A stretch of DNA of 64,000 bases from Gemmatimonas phototrophica (GTDB taxonomy: Bacteria; Gemmatimonadota; Gemmatimonadetes; Gemmatimonadales; Gemmatimonadaceae): contig NZ_CP011454.1 in the NCBI RefSeq assembly GCF_000695095.2, positions 3,534,001 to 3,598,000 of the forward strand, given 5' to 3'. The stretch's first letter is position 1, and each line of letters begins with the position of its first letter. Positions 15,827 through 24,191 of this stretch are shown here, in pieces. A model generated the notes under the pieces. The model saw only the letters and a program-made list of their open reading frames with translations. It did not search any database and had not been told where the DNA came from. A program made the translations under genes and the position numbers.

Positions 15827-17025
15827 CGTATCCACCGGGGTTGATCCCGCCTTCCACGATGAACGCCGCGCTCGACGAAGAGTTGCGCGGGCTGGAGGCG
15901 GCTGGACTGAAGCGATCGCTGCGGCAGGTACAGCAGCGACGCGCCGGCACGGTGTTGCTGAACGGGGAACGGGTCGCCGATTTTGCGTCGAACGACTACC
16001 TCGGTCTGGCCAGTGATCCGCGCGTGGCGCGCGCGGCGCATGCGGTCTTGCAGGCCGAAGGCACTGGAGCCGGGGCCGCCCGACTGATCTCGGGGAATCA
16101 TCCGATTCACGAAGCGCTCGAGCACACGCTGGCCCGACTCAAGGGGTGTGACTACACCTTGCACTTCCCCTCGGGGTACATGGTGAACGTGGGAGCCATT
16201 CCCGCGCTCGCCGATCGTGGCGATGTGATCTATTCCGACGAACTCAATCACGCGTCGCTCATTGACGGCTGCCGGTTGTCACGTGCCACTGTGCGGGTGT
16301 TTCCGCACAATGATCTGGACGCGCTGGATCGCATGCTGACGGCGGAACGCAGCCAGTTTCGACGCGCCATGATCGTGGTGGAAGGGGTGTTCTCCATGGA
16401 CGGCGACACCTGTCCTCTCGATCGGCTGGTACCGCTGGCGCGCCGGCATCAGGCGTGGAGCTACGTGGATGATGCCCACGGCACGGGCGTGATGGGCGCC
16501 ACCGGGGCCGGCAGTCTCGAACACTTTGGTGTATCGGGACAGGTGGATATTGTGGTGGGAACGCTGGGCAAGGCGCTGGGCACCTCGGGCGCGTACGTGG
16601 GCGGTTCCAAGGAACTCGTGGAGTTTCTGGTGAGCCGTGCGCGGTCGTTCATTTTTACCACCGGATCACCGCCGGCCCTCGCGGCGGCGACGCTCGAAGC
16701 GTTGCGCATTGCGCAGGTGGAAGGGTGGCGGCGTGAGGCGGTACGCGAGCGATCGCGACGGGTGCGCAGCCGATTGATTGCGGGCGGCATCGACGTTACC
16801 GGCCCGGAAGATGGGCACATCATTCCGGTCATCATTGGCGATCCCTTGCGCACCATGGCGGTGGTGGCCGACCTGCGTCGTCGCGGGTTTCTGGTGGGAG
16901 GCGTTCGTCCCCCCACCGTGCCGGCCGGCACGTCACGCCTGCGCCTCTCCATGTCGGCCGTCCATCCCGTGGAACTGGTGGACGCCCTGGCCGCCACGCT
17001 CCTCGACGCGCTCAAACGGGTGTGA
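15823..17025 (+). CDS. bioF: 8-amino-7-oxononanoate synthase
   Basis: 400 residues from the ATG at 15823, overlapping the cupredoxin stop as ATGA. It is a PLP enzyme of the alpha-oxoamine synthase family, condensing pimeloyl-ACP/CoA with alanine in biotin synthesis. Signatures: FASNDYLGLASDP, GTGAGAARLISGNHPIHEAL, DDAHGTGVMG, and the PLP lysine in GTLGKALGTSGAYV. Glycine C-acetyltransferase is a close relative, but the following bioA, bioD and bioB settle the call. First biotin gene of the cluster; its overlap with the copper genes implies a common transcript. Confidence 0.95.
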   Translation: MTYPPGLIPPSTMNAALDEELRGLEAAGLKRSLRQVQQRRAGTVLLNGERVADFASNDYLGLASDPRVARAAHAVLQAEGTGAGAARLISGNHPIHEALEHTLARLKGCDYTLHFPSGYMVNVGAIPALADRGDVIYSDELNHASLIDGCRLSRATVRVFPHNDLDALDRMLTAERSQFRRAMIVVEGVFSMDGDTCPLDRLVPLARRHQAWSYVDDAHGTGVMGATGAGSLEHFGVSGQVDIVVGTLGKALGTSGAYVGGSKELVEFLVSRARSFIFTTGSPPALAAATLEALRIAQVEGWRREAVRERSRRVRSRLIAGGIDVTGPEDGHIIPVIIGDPLRTMAVVADLRRRGFLVGGVRPPTVPAGTSRLRLSMSAVHPVELVDALAATLLDALKRV

Positions 17026-17062
17026 ACATCCGACGTTGTGCATTTCCGTTCGCCCAATCGGC

Positions 17063-18367
17063 ATGAGCGATTCCATTCTGCAGCACGATGTACGGCACGT
17101 GTGGCATCCGTACACGCAACATCATCAGGCGCCGTCGCCCATTCCCATTGCACGCGCCAATGGCAGCTGGCTGTTTGACACGACCGGCCGTCCCATTCTT
17201 GATGCGATCTCGTCGTGGTGGGTGACCACGCACGGGCACTGTCATCCCTCCATTGTATCGGCCATTGCGGCACAGGCGGCAACGCTCGATCAGGTGATTT
17301 TCGCAGGCTTTACGCACGAGCCGGCCGCCGCGCTCGCGGCCGCGCTGGTGGAGCGTCTGCCCGCCGGGTTGTCACGGATCTTCTACAGCGACGACGGTTC
17401 CACCGCCGTGGAAGTGGCGATCAAACTGTCGTTGCAGTCGTTTGCCAATGACGGGAGACCGCGGCGACTGATTGCCGCGCTCGAGAACGCGTATCACGGC
17501 GATACGTTTGGTGCGATGGCTGCGGGCGCGCGTGGCGTGTTCACGCATATGTACGAGCCGTTGTTGTTTGATGTGGCCCGCTTGCCCGACCCGTCGGAGG
17601 GGGACACGCTCACGGCGCTCGATGCCCTCATCGCCTCACGAGGTCATGAGCTGGCCGCCGTGATCGTGGAACCGCTGGTGCTCGGCGCCAGTGGCATGCG
17701 CGTGTGGGATGAAGCCGTGCTGCAAGGCATTCGCACGCGGACCGCGGCGGCTGGTGTGCATCTGATTGCGGACGAAGTCATGACGGGCTTCGGGCGGACC
17801 GGTCCAATGTTCGCCTGCGGGCGGGCCGGCGTATCACCGGACCTGCTGTGCATGTCCAAGGGGCTAACCGGTGGCGTGTTGCCGCTGGGCGCGACAGCGG
17901 CCACCGAAACGATCTTCGACGCGTTTCGCAGTGACGATCGTCGCAAGACGTTTTTTCACGGACATTCGTATACCGCCAATCCCATTGCCTGTGCGGCGGC
18001 GCTGGCGTCGCTGGCCCTGTTCACCGACGAGTGTGACCAGGCGCGGGCCCGCATCACCGAAACGCACCGGCAACAGCTGGCATCGTTGCAGGGCACGGCT
18101 GGCGTGCGTGCCGTACGACAGATTGGCACGGTGGCGGCAGTCGAGCTGGATGCACCGGCGGGGTACCTCAGCGACATTGGGCGCGAACTCGCGGCATTCT
18201 CGCTGCAGGAAGGTGTGCTGCTGCGTCCGTTGGGGAATGTGGCGTATTGCCTCCCGCCGTATTGCACCTCCAACGCCGAGCTGGATCGCGTGTATGACGT
18301 GATCGCGCGCTTTCTCGAGGGCGCCCGGGCCGCGCCCATTGGCAGCGGGGGACCCGTCGATGACTGA
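17063..18367 (+). CDS. bioA: Adenosylmethionine-8-amino-7-oxononanoate aminotransferase
   Basis: 434 residues from the ATG at 17063; the frame is open further upstream inside bioF, but that is not coding. BioA transfers an amino group from S-adenosylmethionine to KAPA, giving DAPA. Seen: the N-terminal BioA signature VWHPYTQH, SSWWVTTHGHCHP, NAYHGDTFGAMAAGARG, ADEVMTGFGRTG, and the PLP lysine in CMSKGLTGG. It is a class III aminotransferase of normal length, with PLP as cofactor, which the pdxH product four genes later makes. The 37-bp gap after bioF has no evident ribosome binding site. Confidence 0.96.
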   Translation: MSDSILQHDVRHVWHPYTQHHQAPSPIPIARANGSWLFDTTGRPILDAISSWWVTTHGHCHPSIVSAIAAQAATLDQVIFAGFTHEPAAALAAALVERLPAGLSRIFYSDDGSTAVEVAIKLSLQSFANDGRPRRLIAALENAYHGDTFGAMAAGARGVFTHMYEPLLFDVARLPDPSEGDTLTALDALIASRGHELAAVIVEPLVLGASGMRVWDEAVLQGIRTRTAAAGVHLIADEVMTGFGRTGPMFACGRAGVSPDLLCMSKGLTGGVLPLGATAATETIFDAFRSDDRRKTFFHGHSYTANPIACAAALASLALFTDECDQARARITETHRQQLASLQGTAGVRAVRQIGTVAAVELDAPAGYLSDIGRELAAFSLQEGVLLRPLGNVAYCLPPYCTSNAELDRVYDVIARFLEGARAAPIGSGGPVDD

Positions 18368-19085
18368 TCGTCCGCGCACGCTGCGAAGACTGGGGGTCAC
18401 GGGCACTGACACCGGCATTGGAAAGACGGTGGTAAGCTGCGCACTGGCAGCGCGGGCCCGTCAGATGGGGGTGTCGGTTGCAGCCATGAAACCGGTGGAA
18501 AGTGGCATAGAAGCGCGCCCTCTCCCTGGTACGGCCGTCATCTCCGACGCGGAGCGATTACAGGCCGCGTGTGGCGGCGGGGATGCCCTTTCGCTCATTC
18601 GTCCCTATGTGCTCGCCGAACCGTTGGCCCCGTGGGTGGCGGCGCAGCGGGCGGGGGTGCACTTCGACCTTGCGTTCCTCGACGCGGCGCGCGCCCAGTT
18701 GGAGCACGGGCGTGAGCGGTTGGTGGTGGAGGGGGCTGGCGGGCTGCTCGTCCCACTTACGCGGGACCTGTCGTTTGCCGGGCTGTTCGCACGGTGGCAG
18801 TGTGAGCTGGTTCTCGTGGCTGGAAACCGTCTGGGCGTGCTGAATCACGTCTTGCTCACCGTGCAGGCGGCCGAACGGGCCGGGCTGCCCATCGCGGCCA
18901 TCGTACTCACGTCGCTCACCGAACAGAGCACCAGTGTGGCCGACGCAACCAATTTCGAGACGCTGCAGCAACTCCTGCCCACGCATGGTCTGCACCGGTT
19001 TCCGTGGGTCTCCCGGCTTGATGACTACGACGCCCTTGCCGCGGCGGCACAGACGGCGGGTCTCGATTCGCTGCTCACCACTTAA
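18360..19085 (+). CDS. bioD: Dethiobiotin synthetase
   Basis: 241 residues from the ATG at 18360, overlapping bioA by eight bases. The P-loop is GTDTGIGKTVVS near the N-terminus and the substrate lysine motif is AAMKPVESG. A second motif, VEGAGGLLVPL, is the usual Mg/ATP-site region. It closes the ureido ring of DAPA with CO2 and ATP to give dethiobiotin, the substrate of BioB. Length is normal. Between its stop and bioB lie about 80 bases with no clear terminator or promoter. Confidence 0.95.
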   Translation: MTDRPRTLRRLGVTGTDTGIGKTVVSCALAARARQMGVSVAAMKPVESGIEARPLPGTAVISDAERLQAACGGGDALSLIRPYVLAEPLAPWVAAQRAGVHFDLAFLDAARAQLEHGRERLVVEGAGGLLVPLTRDLSFAGLFARWQCELVLVAGNRLGVLNHVLLTVQAAERAGLPIAAIVLTSLTEQSTSVADATNFETLQQLLPTHGLHRFPWVSRLDDYDALAAAAQTAGLDSLLTT

Positions 19086-19166
19086 CTTTCGGCGTGCTGT
19101 TTCTCTGCGATTGGTGCAGTGCTCTGCTGTACCGCACTTTCCTGCCCTTTGTCCCTGTCACTTCCG

Positions 19167-20228
19167 ATGACCACCGTTAATTGGCAGTCCCTGGCCGACA
19201 AGTCACTGGCGGGGCTCGTGCTCTCCCGCGACGAAGCGCTGGCCGTGCTCACTGCGCCGGATGACCAGTTGCTCGATCAACTGGCGGCGGCGTATCGCGT
19301 GCGCCGTGCGACGTGGGGCAATCGGGTCCGTCTGCATTTTCTGCTGAATGCGCAAAGTGGACTCTGCCCCGAAGACTGCAACTATTGCTCGCAGTCCAAG
19401 ATTTCGGCGGCAGAGATCGAAAAGTATCCCATGCTGGCACAGGAGAAGATCCTCGAAGCCGCTGACCGGGCGGCGGCGCTGAAGGCCGGCACGCTGTGCA
19501 TGGTGATTTCGGGTCGCACACCTGGCGATACGGTGTTCGGAAAAGTGCTCGATGCGGTGAAAGCCGTCCGCGCCAAACATGATCTCAAGATCTGCGCCTG
19601 CCTGGGACTGCTGAACGAGGAGCAGGTGCTCCGCCTCAAAGAGGCAGGCGTGGAAACGGTGAACCACAATCTCAACACCTCGGCCAACTACACGCCGGAG
19701 ATTGTCAGCACCCACACGTTTGAAGATCGGGTGAACACGGTGGAGGCGGTGAAGGCGGCCGGCATGAAGACGTGCAGCGGCGGCATTCTGGGGATGGGTG
19801 AAAGCGATGACGACGTCATCGATCTCGCGCTCTCGCTGCGTGACCTCGATGTGAAGAGTGTACCGGTGAACTTCCTCATCCCCGTGCCAGGCACCTCGTT
19901 CGAAGGGCGCAACGAGCTCGACCCGCGTCGCTGTCTGCGCATTCTGGTGTTGTATCGCCTGTTGCTACCCACGCAGGAGATCCGCATCAGCGGTGGCCGT
20001 GAAGTGCACCTGCGCAGTATGCAGGTCATGGGGTTGTATCCCGCCAATTCCATCTTTGTGGGTGACTACCTCACCACGCAGGGGCAAACGGCGCGTGACG
20101 ATTTGCGCATGATCGAAGACGCCGGCTTCGTGCTGGAGACCCCGGATGGTGAACCGCTCGAGGGCGATCCGTTTGCCGGCGTCCCGGAGAGCTACCCGCG
20201 GGCGCCGCTCCCGCTGGTGGAGGTGTAA
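19167..20228 (+). CDS. bioB: Biotin synthase (radical SAM)
   Basis: 353 residues from the ATG at 19167. The radical SAM CxxxCxxC motif is in [13 protein letters not shown], and the second-cluster cysteines are in CMVIS and KICACLG. The arginine ligand region [14 protein letters not shown] and [11 protein letters not shown] are typical. It inserts sulfur into dethiobiotin using a 4Fe-4S cluster and a sacrificial 2Fe-2S cluster. The short N-terminal stretch [13 protein letters not shown] precedes the barrel. Seven bases separate it from pdxH. Biotin pathway genes for pimelate supply (bioC/bioH types) are not in the window. Confidence 0.97.
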   Translation: MTTVNWQSLADKSLAGLVLSRDEALAVLTAPDDQLLDQLAAAYRVRRATWGNRVRLHFLLNAQSGLCPEDCNYCSQSKISAAEIEKYPMLAQEKILEAADRAAALKAGTLCMVISGRTPGDTVFGKVLDAVKAVRAKHDLKICACLGLLNEEQVLRLKEAGVETVNHNLNTSANYTPEIVSTHTFEDRVNTVEAVKAAGMKTCSGGILGMGESDDDVIDLALSLRDLDVKSVPVNFLIPVPGTSFEGRNELDPRRCLRILVLYRLLLPTQEIRISGGREVHLRSMQVMGLYPANSIFVGDYLTTQGQTARDDLRMIEDAGFVLETPDGEPLEGDPFAGVPESYPRAPLPLVEV

Positions 20229-20235
20229 GCATCCC

Positions 20236-20871
20236 ATGTCCATCGCCGATATCCGCAAGGAATACCAGCGCCACGCGCTCTCGGAGCACGACGTGGACGA
20301 CGATCCCATTACGCAGTTCTCTGTCTGGTTTGACGAGGCCGTAAAGGCCGACGTGCTGGAGGTCAACGCCATGTGCCTGGCTACTGCCACGCCGGATGCG
20401 TATCCGTCGGCGCGTATGGTGCTGCTCAAGGGTGTGGATGCGCGCGGGTTTGTGTTTTACACCGACTATCGCAGCCGCAAAGGACAGGAGCTGGCCGACA
20501 ATCCGTGCGCGTCGCTCTGTTTCTTCTGGCCGGAACTGGAGCGACAGGTACGCATCAACGGGGCCGTGCAGCGGGTGAGTCGCGCGGAGTCGGACGAGTA
20601 TTTCCAGTCGCGTCCGCTCCCCAGCCGCATGGGGGCCTGGACATCGTCGCAAAGCAGCGTGCTGGCCTCGCGTGAGGTGCTCGAAGCGCAGCTCGCCGAG
20701 AACGAACAGCGCTTTGCAGGTGGCGTGGTGCCCCTGCCCGATCATTGGGGCGGATTCCGGGTGGTGCCGGAAGAGATCGAGTTCTGGCAGGGGCGTCCCA
20801 GCCGCCTGCACGATCGCATTCAGTTCCGGAAGGAAGCCGGGCGCTGGGCCAAACGTCGGCTGTCACCGTAA
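20236..20871 (+). CDS. pdxH: Pyridoxamine/pyridoxine 5'-phosphate oxidase
   Basis: 211 residues from the ATG at 20236. The FMN-binding split-barrel signatures are clear: ARMVLLKGVDARGFVFYTDY, SRKGQELADNPCASLCFFWP, PSRMGAWTSSQSSV, and the C-terminal dimerisation domain PSRLHDRIQFRKE. It oxidises PNP or PMP to pyridoxal 5'-phosphate. Both BioF and BioA need that cofactor, so its place at the end of the biotin cluster makes metabolic sense. Normal length, no oddities. Confidence 0.95.
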   Translation: MSIADIRKEYQRHALSEHDVDDDPITQFSVWFDEAVKADVLEVNAMCLATATPDAYPSARMVLLKGVDARGFVFYTDYRSRKGQELADNPCASLCFFWPELERQVRINGAVQRVSRAESDEYFQSRPLPSRMGAWTSSQSSVLASREVLEAQLAENEQRFAGGVVPLPDHWGGFRVVPEEIEFWQGRPSRLHDRIQFRKEAGRWAKRRLSP

Positions 20872-20878
20872 GACGACC

Positions 20879-21805
20879 GTGCGCGCGCTCGCGTGGAGAC
20901 TGGCCGCCGGCGCCCTCTATTGCGGGCTGATCGGCGGCGTGCGCGCCGTCCACGCGCAGCCGCGCGTCGCTGGTGCATCGGTGCCGGTGCGCATCCTCGA
21001 TGCTCGTTGTGCAGACACTGCCGCAGTGCAACGTACGGCTCGGCCGCGCGGCCCCGCGCTGCAGTGGCACCCCGGGATTGTGCCGTGGAGCGAATGGCGC
21101 GTGCAGCTTGGGGCGCGACGCCTGCCCATTACGGTGATTGTTGCCGACATCAACCCGCAGCGTGTTCAGCTGGCCCTTGAAATTTCCAGGGTGGGTGACG
21201 CGATGGGACCATGGCGTATTGATCAGGCCCCGTCTGATGCCGTGGTGGCGTTCAATGCCGGTCAATTCAATGATGTGGGACCGTGGGGCTGGGTGATGCA
21301 TCGCGGCCGGGAGTGGCAGGCGCCCGGCGTCGGCACGTTGGCAGCCGGCATCGTTGTTGATAGCGGCAGGCTGGTACACATTGTCCCCCCCGACAGCCTC
21401 GCCAGTGTCCGCTTGCGTGGTGGCTGGGTGGAGGCACTGCAGTCGTATCCCCTGCTGCTAAGCGAAGGACGCCTCGCTCACGCCCTGTGTCGCGAAGGGG
21501 CCATTGATCGCGGCCACCGGGATATCCGTATGGCCCTGGGCGTGCGACGCGACGGGCACGTGCTGGTGGCACTCTCGCGCTACGCGCCGGCCGAAGCCGT
21601 GCGAGGCGTCACCGAGCGCCTCCCGATTGGCCCTACCACGCTCGAAATGGCCGCCATCATGCAACTGCTTGGTGCGCAGCACGCCGTCATGCTGGATGGT
21701 GGGATTTCAGCACAGCTGCGGGTGCGAAATGGACTAAGTGATCGCCACTGGCCCGGTCTGCGCGCGGTACCACTGGCGGTGGTCGGAAGAGTACGGCCGC
21801 CCTGA
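20879..21805 (+). CDS. Secreted phosphodiester glycosidase family protein (NAGPA/DUF2233 fold)
   Basis: 308 residues from a GTG at 20879, eight bases after the pdxH stop. Residues 1-27 are a signal peptide ending in VHAQ. Conserved family patches are visible: VVAFNAGQFND, GTLAAGIVVDSG, YPLLLSEGR, MALGVRRDGHVLVAL and the C-terminal MLDGGISAQLRV. Relatives include the mammalian uncovering enzyme and bacterial proteins linked to exopolysaccharide or wall glycan turnover. Its substrate here is unknown. It probably rides at the end of the biotin transcript. Confidence 0.82.
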   Translation: MRALAWRLAAGALYCGLIGGVRAVHAQPRVAGASVPVRILDARCADTAAVQRTARPRGPALQWHPGIVPWSEWRVQLGARRLPITVIVADINPQRVQLALEISRVGDAMGPWRIDQAPSDAVVAFNAGQFNDVGPWGWVMHRGREWQAPGVGTLAAGIVVDSGRLVHIVPPDSLASVRLRGGWVEALQSYPLLLSEGRLAHALCREGAIDRGHRDIRMALGVRRDGHVLVALSRYAPAEAVRGVTERLPIGPTTLEMAAIMQLLGAQHAVMLDGGISAQLRVRNGLSDRHWPGLRAVPLAVVGRVRPP

Positions 21806-21900
21806 CGAACTCAGCGTTGCTGCAGCGGCCGCTTGCCGTACTGCGCCGGGAGGGTTGATTGAATGGCAGTCCCCATTCGGTCGCCACTCCCGGAGCCATT

Positions 21901-22815
21901 ATGCCACGTGCATTCATGATGTTACGCGCATTGTCCCTAGCGGGTACGATGGTGCTGTGCACCACGCCCGCGCAGGCGCAGTTTGGTAAGCTGAAAAAGA
22001 TCGGCGCCGATGCCATTAAGGATGCTGCCAAAGACAAGTTAAGCACGGACAAAAAGCCAGCTTCCACGAGCACGGCAGGCACGGCAGCGCCCACGGCGCG
22101 TAAGGAAGCCGCTACGCCGGTTTTTACGGAAGACAAGGTGGCGCTGCTCGTCATCAGCCTGGCCCCGCAAATCAAGGATGCGCAGCTCCGTGATGATGCC
22201 GCGCGCGCCAATGCGGCGTGGGTGCCCAAGAAGAAAGCCTCTGACGCATGCATCGAGAACGCGTCAAAGACGATGAATCCCATGATGATCGCCACGAACG
22301 CGCAGAAGAATGAGGCGCGGATCAACGCCATCCAGAAACAGATTGAATCGATCAACAAGCGGATGAACGCGGCCACGCAGCTCAAGGATGTTCGTTCGCA
22401 GCTTTTTCTGCAGGACTCGTCCGTCACCCTCACCATGCGCATGGCCGTGCTGACGTATGGAATCAGCTGTCAGATGGACTTTACACCCGCGCCCATTCTG
22501 GAGTATCAGGCCGTTGAGCGCGAACGCATGATGCGTGAGGCGAGCGGCAACGAGTCCGCCGAGGGCTTCGACCCTGGCAGCGCCGTGACGGGCGTCATGA
22601 GCAACTACGAGTACGGGTTGCTGCGTGAACGCATGGCGCTCTGGGCGCTGATGCAGGACAATCCGGCACTCAAGGATGTTGGCAAGGCGGGCACGTTTAC
22701 ACCGGAGGAGACAGCGGCATTGACGGCGCATGCCGCTGACATCAAGAAGATGCTCCCCCTGTTCAAAAGTGACGCGTTGACGTGGAAGACGTGGAGTGAC
22801 CTGAAGAGCTGGTAA
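21901..22815 (+). CDS. Secreted protein of unknown function, 304 aa
   Basis: Start ATG at 21901 with GGAG seven bases upstream; the open frame extends to 21859 but without a better start. Residues 1-30 are a signal peptide (LSLAGTMVLCTTPAQAQ). A Lys/Ala/Thr-rich segment (about 31-75) precedes a mostly helical body with charged stretches such as ARINAIQKQIESINKRM and a cluster of methionines. Three cysteines remain after processing. I recognise no domain. It stands alone between the glycosidase and the SDR gene. Confidence 0.75.
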   Translation: MPRAFMMLRALSLAGTMVLCTTPAQAQFGKLKKIGADAIKDAAKDKLSTDKKPASTSTAGTAAPTARKEAATPVFTEDKVALLVISLAPQIKDAQLRDDAARANAAWVPKKKASDACIENASKTMNPMMIATNAQKNEARINAIQKQIESINKRMNAATQLKDVRSQLFLQDSSVTLTMRMAVLTYGISCQMDFTPAPILEYQAVERERMMREASGNESAEGFDPGSAVTGVMSNYEYGLLRERMALWALMQDNPALKDVGKAGTFTPEETAALTAHAADIKKMLPLFKSDALTWKTWSDLKSW

Positions 22816-22820
22816 ATCAC

Positions 22821-22842
22821 GTTCCCGGACATTGCCGGGAAC
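22821..22842 (+). terminator. Hairpin after the 304-aa gene
   Basis: gttcccgg pairs perfectly with ccgggaac across a six-base loop, six bases past the stop. No T-tract follows, so termination strength is uncertain. Confidence 0.5.
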
Positions 22843-22871
22843 CTCCGTCGCCGCTCACGAGTTCCGCGTGC

Positions 22872-23609
22872 ATGTCCCAGACATCGCACGCGGTTCTCAT
22901 TTTTGGCGCCTCCGGTGGTGTTGGCGCTGCCCTGGCCCGTAAGCTGGTGGCCGGCGGCACCCCGGTCTTTCTCACCGCCCGACGCGACGCGCCATTGGCG
23001 CAGCTCGGCGGCGAACTTGGCATGCCGTTTCTCACCGGTGATGCCACCGACTGGGCCGACATCGATCGCATCACCGATGCGGCCGTGGCGCACTACGGGG
23101 CGCTGGGCGGCATCGCCAATTGTGTGGGATCACTGCTGCTCAAGCCGGCCCACCTCACGAAATTCGAAGAGTTCCAGCACACCATCGCGCAGAATCTGAC
23201 GAGTGCGTTCGGCGTGGTGCGGGCCGGTGCGCGTGTCATGCCGCAGGGCGGCAGCGTCGTGCTGTGCAGCACGGCGGCAGCGCGCATTGGGCTGGCCAAT
23301 CACGAGGCCATTGCCGCGGCCAAGGGGGGCGTGCAGGGGTTGGTGTTATCCGCCGCCGCCACGTACGCCGCGCGTGGATTGCGCGTGAATGCCGTCGCGC
23401 CGGGTCTCGTGGATACGCCACTTACCGCGCGCATCACCGGCTCGGCGCCGGCGCTGCAGGCCTCGCAGGCCATGCACGCACTGGGTCGGGTTGGACAGCC
23501 GGACGATGTCGCGGCCTGTATGGCCTTCCTGCTCGGCCCCGACGCCTCGTGGGTCACCGGCCAGGTGTACGGCGTGGACGGCGGTCTGGGGACGGTGCGC
23601 AGCAAGTAA
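22872..23609 (+). CDS. Short-chain dehydrogenase/reductase (SDR)
   Basis: 245 residues. The Rossmann motif is GASGGVGAALAR near residue 12. The active-site serine lies in VLCSTAAARIG; the usual YxxxK is not in standard form and reads HEAIAAAKGG, so the catalytic Tyr is replaced by His while the Lys is kept. RVNAVAPGLVDTPL and SWVTGQVYGVDGG are the usual C-terminal SDR patches. Cofactor is probably NAD(P)H. The missing tyrosine makes ordinary SDR catalysis doubtful. Substrate is unknown. The gene runs into the hairpin array at 23.6 kb. Confidence 0.85.
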   Translation: MSQTSHAVLIFGASGGVGAALARKLVAGGTPVFLTARRDAPLAQLGGELGMPFLTGDATDWADIDRITDAAVAHYGALGGIANCVGSLLLKPAHLTKFEEFQHTIAQNLTSAFGVVRAGARVMPQGGSVVLCSTAAARIGLANHEAIAAAKGGVQGLVLSAAATYAARGLRVNAVAPGLVDTPLTARITGSAPALQASQAMHALGRVGQPDDVAACMAFLLGPDASWVTGQVYGVDGGLGTVRSK

Positions 23610-23631
23610 CGCTGGTACTTCAACGCCCGAA

Positions 23632-24178
23632 ACCAACAGCACCACGGATAAGAACCGATGGGTCGCGGAGTCAATACGGATCAAGCGCTTCCAATATCAG
23701 GGCTTGATCCGTACTCAATCTGTGACCCATCGGTTCTTATCCGTGGTGCTGTTGGTCTATCATCTGGCATCTCGCGGCAGGTACACCGTTGCTCCTCACC
23801 TCCACACCTGCTCCCGTCCGTCAATCAGGCATACTGCTACGGCGGTACGGACCTGAAGGATGGAGGTGACGAGGTACGGAGGAGGCACGAGATGAACAGC
23901 TCCACGGATAAAAGCTGATGGGTCGCGGATGGACCACAGATACCGCCGTTACTTCAATTCAAAAAAGTGATGAACATTGGAGTTCGACGCTCAAACGCTG
24001 GATCCGTGGTCCATCCGTGAACCATCTGTTCGTATCCGTGGAGCTGTTGGTCTTTCATCTGGCATCTCGCGGCAGGCTCACAGCCGCTCCTCACCTCCAC
24101 ACCTCCTCCCCTCCGTCAATCAGGCACGCTGGTTCGGCGGTACGGACCTGACAGATGGGGGTGCCGAGATGCCGTGGT
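23632..24178. repeat. Two tandem units of a nested-hairpin repeat
   Basis: This fills the 582-bp gap between two convergent genes. Unit 1 begins with a long hairpin: arms 23632-23686 and 23702-23756 pair over 55 bases with about six mismatches. Its tail at 23758-23893 contains a second inverted repeat (ctcacctccac against gatggaggtga, with gtccgt against acggac inside). Unit 2 (23894-24178) repeats the plan: arms 23894-23941 and 24002-24052, and a tail about 80 percent identical to the first. Shared blocks include catctggcatctcgcggcag and ggcggtacggacctga. Nothing in it looks coding. Confidence 0.85.
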
Positions 24179-24191
24179 GCAGTTCCCGCCG

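Noticed and set aside
23658-24151. Overlapping plus-strand ORFs of about 80 codons in the hairpin array.
   Set aside because: They share sequence only because the DNA units repeat; long hairpins and no start signals argue against coding.
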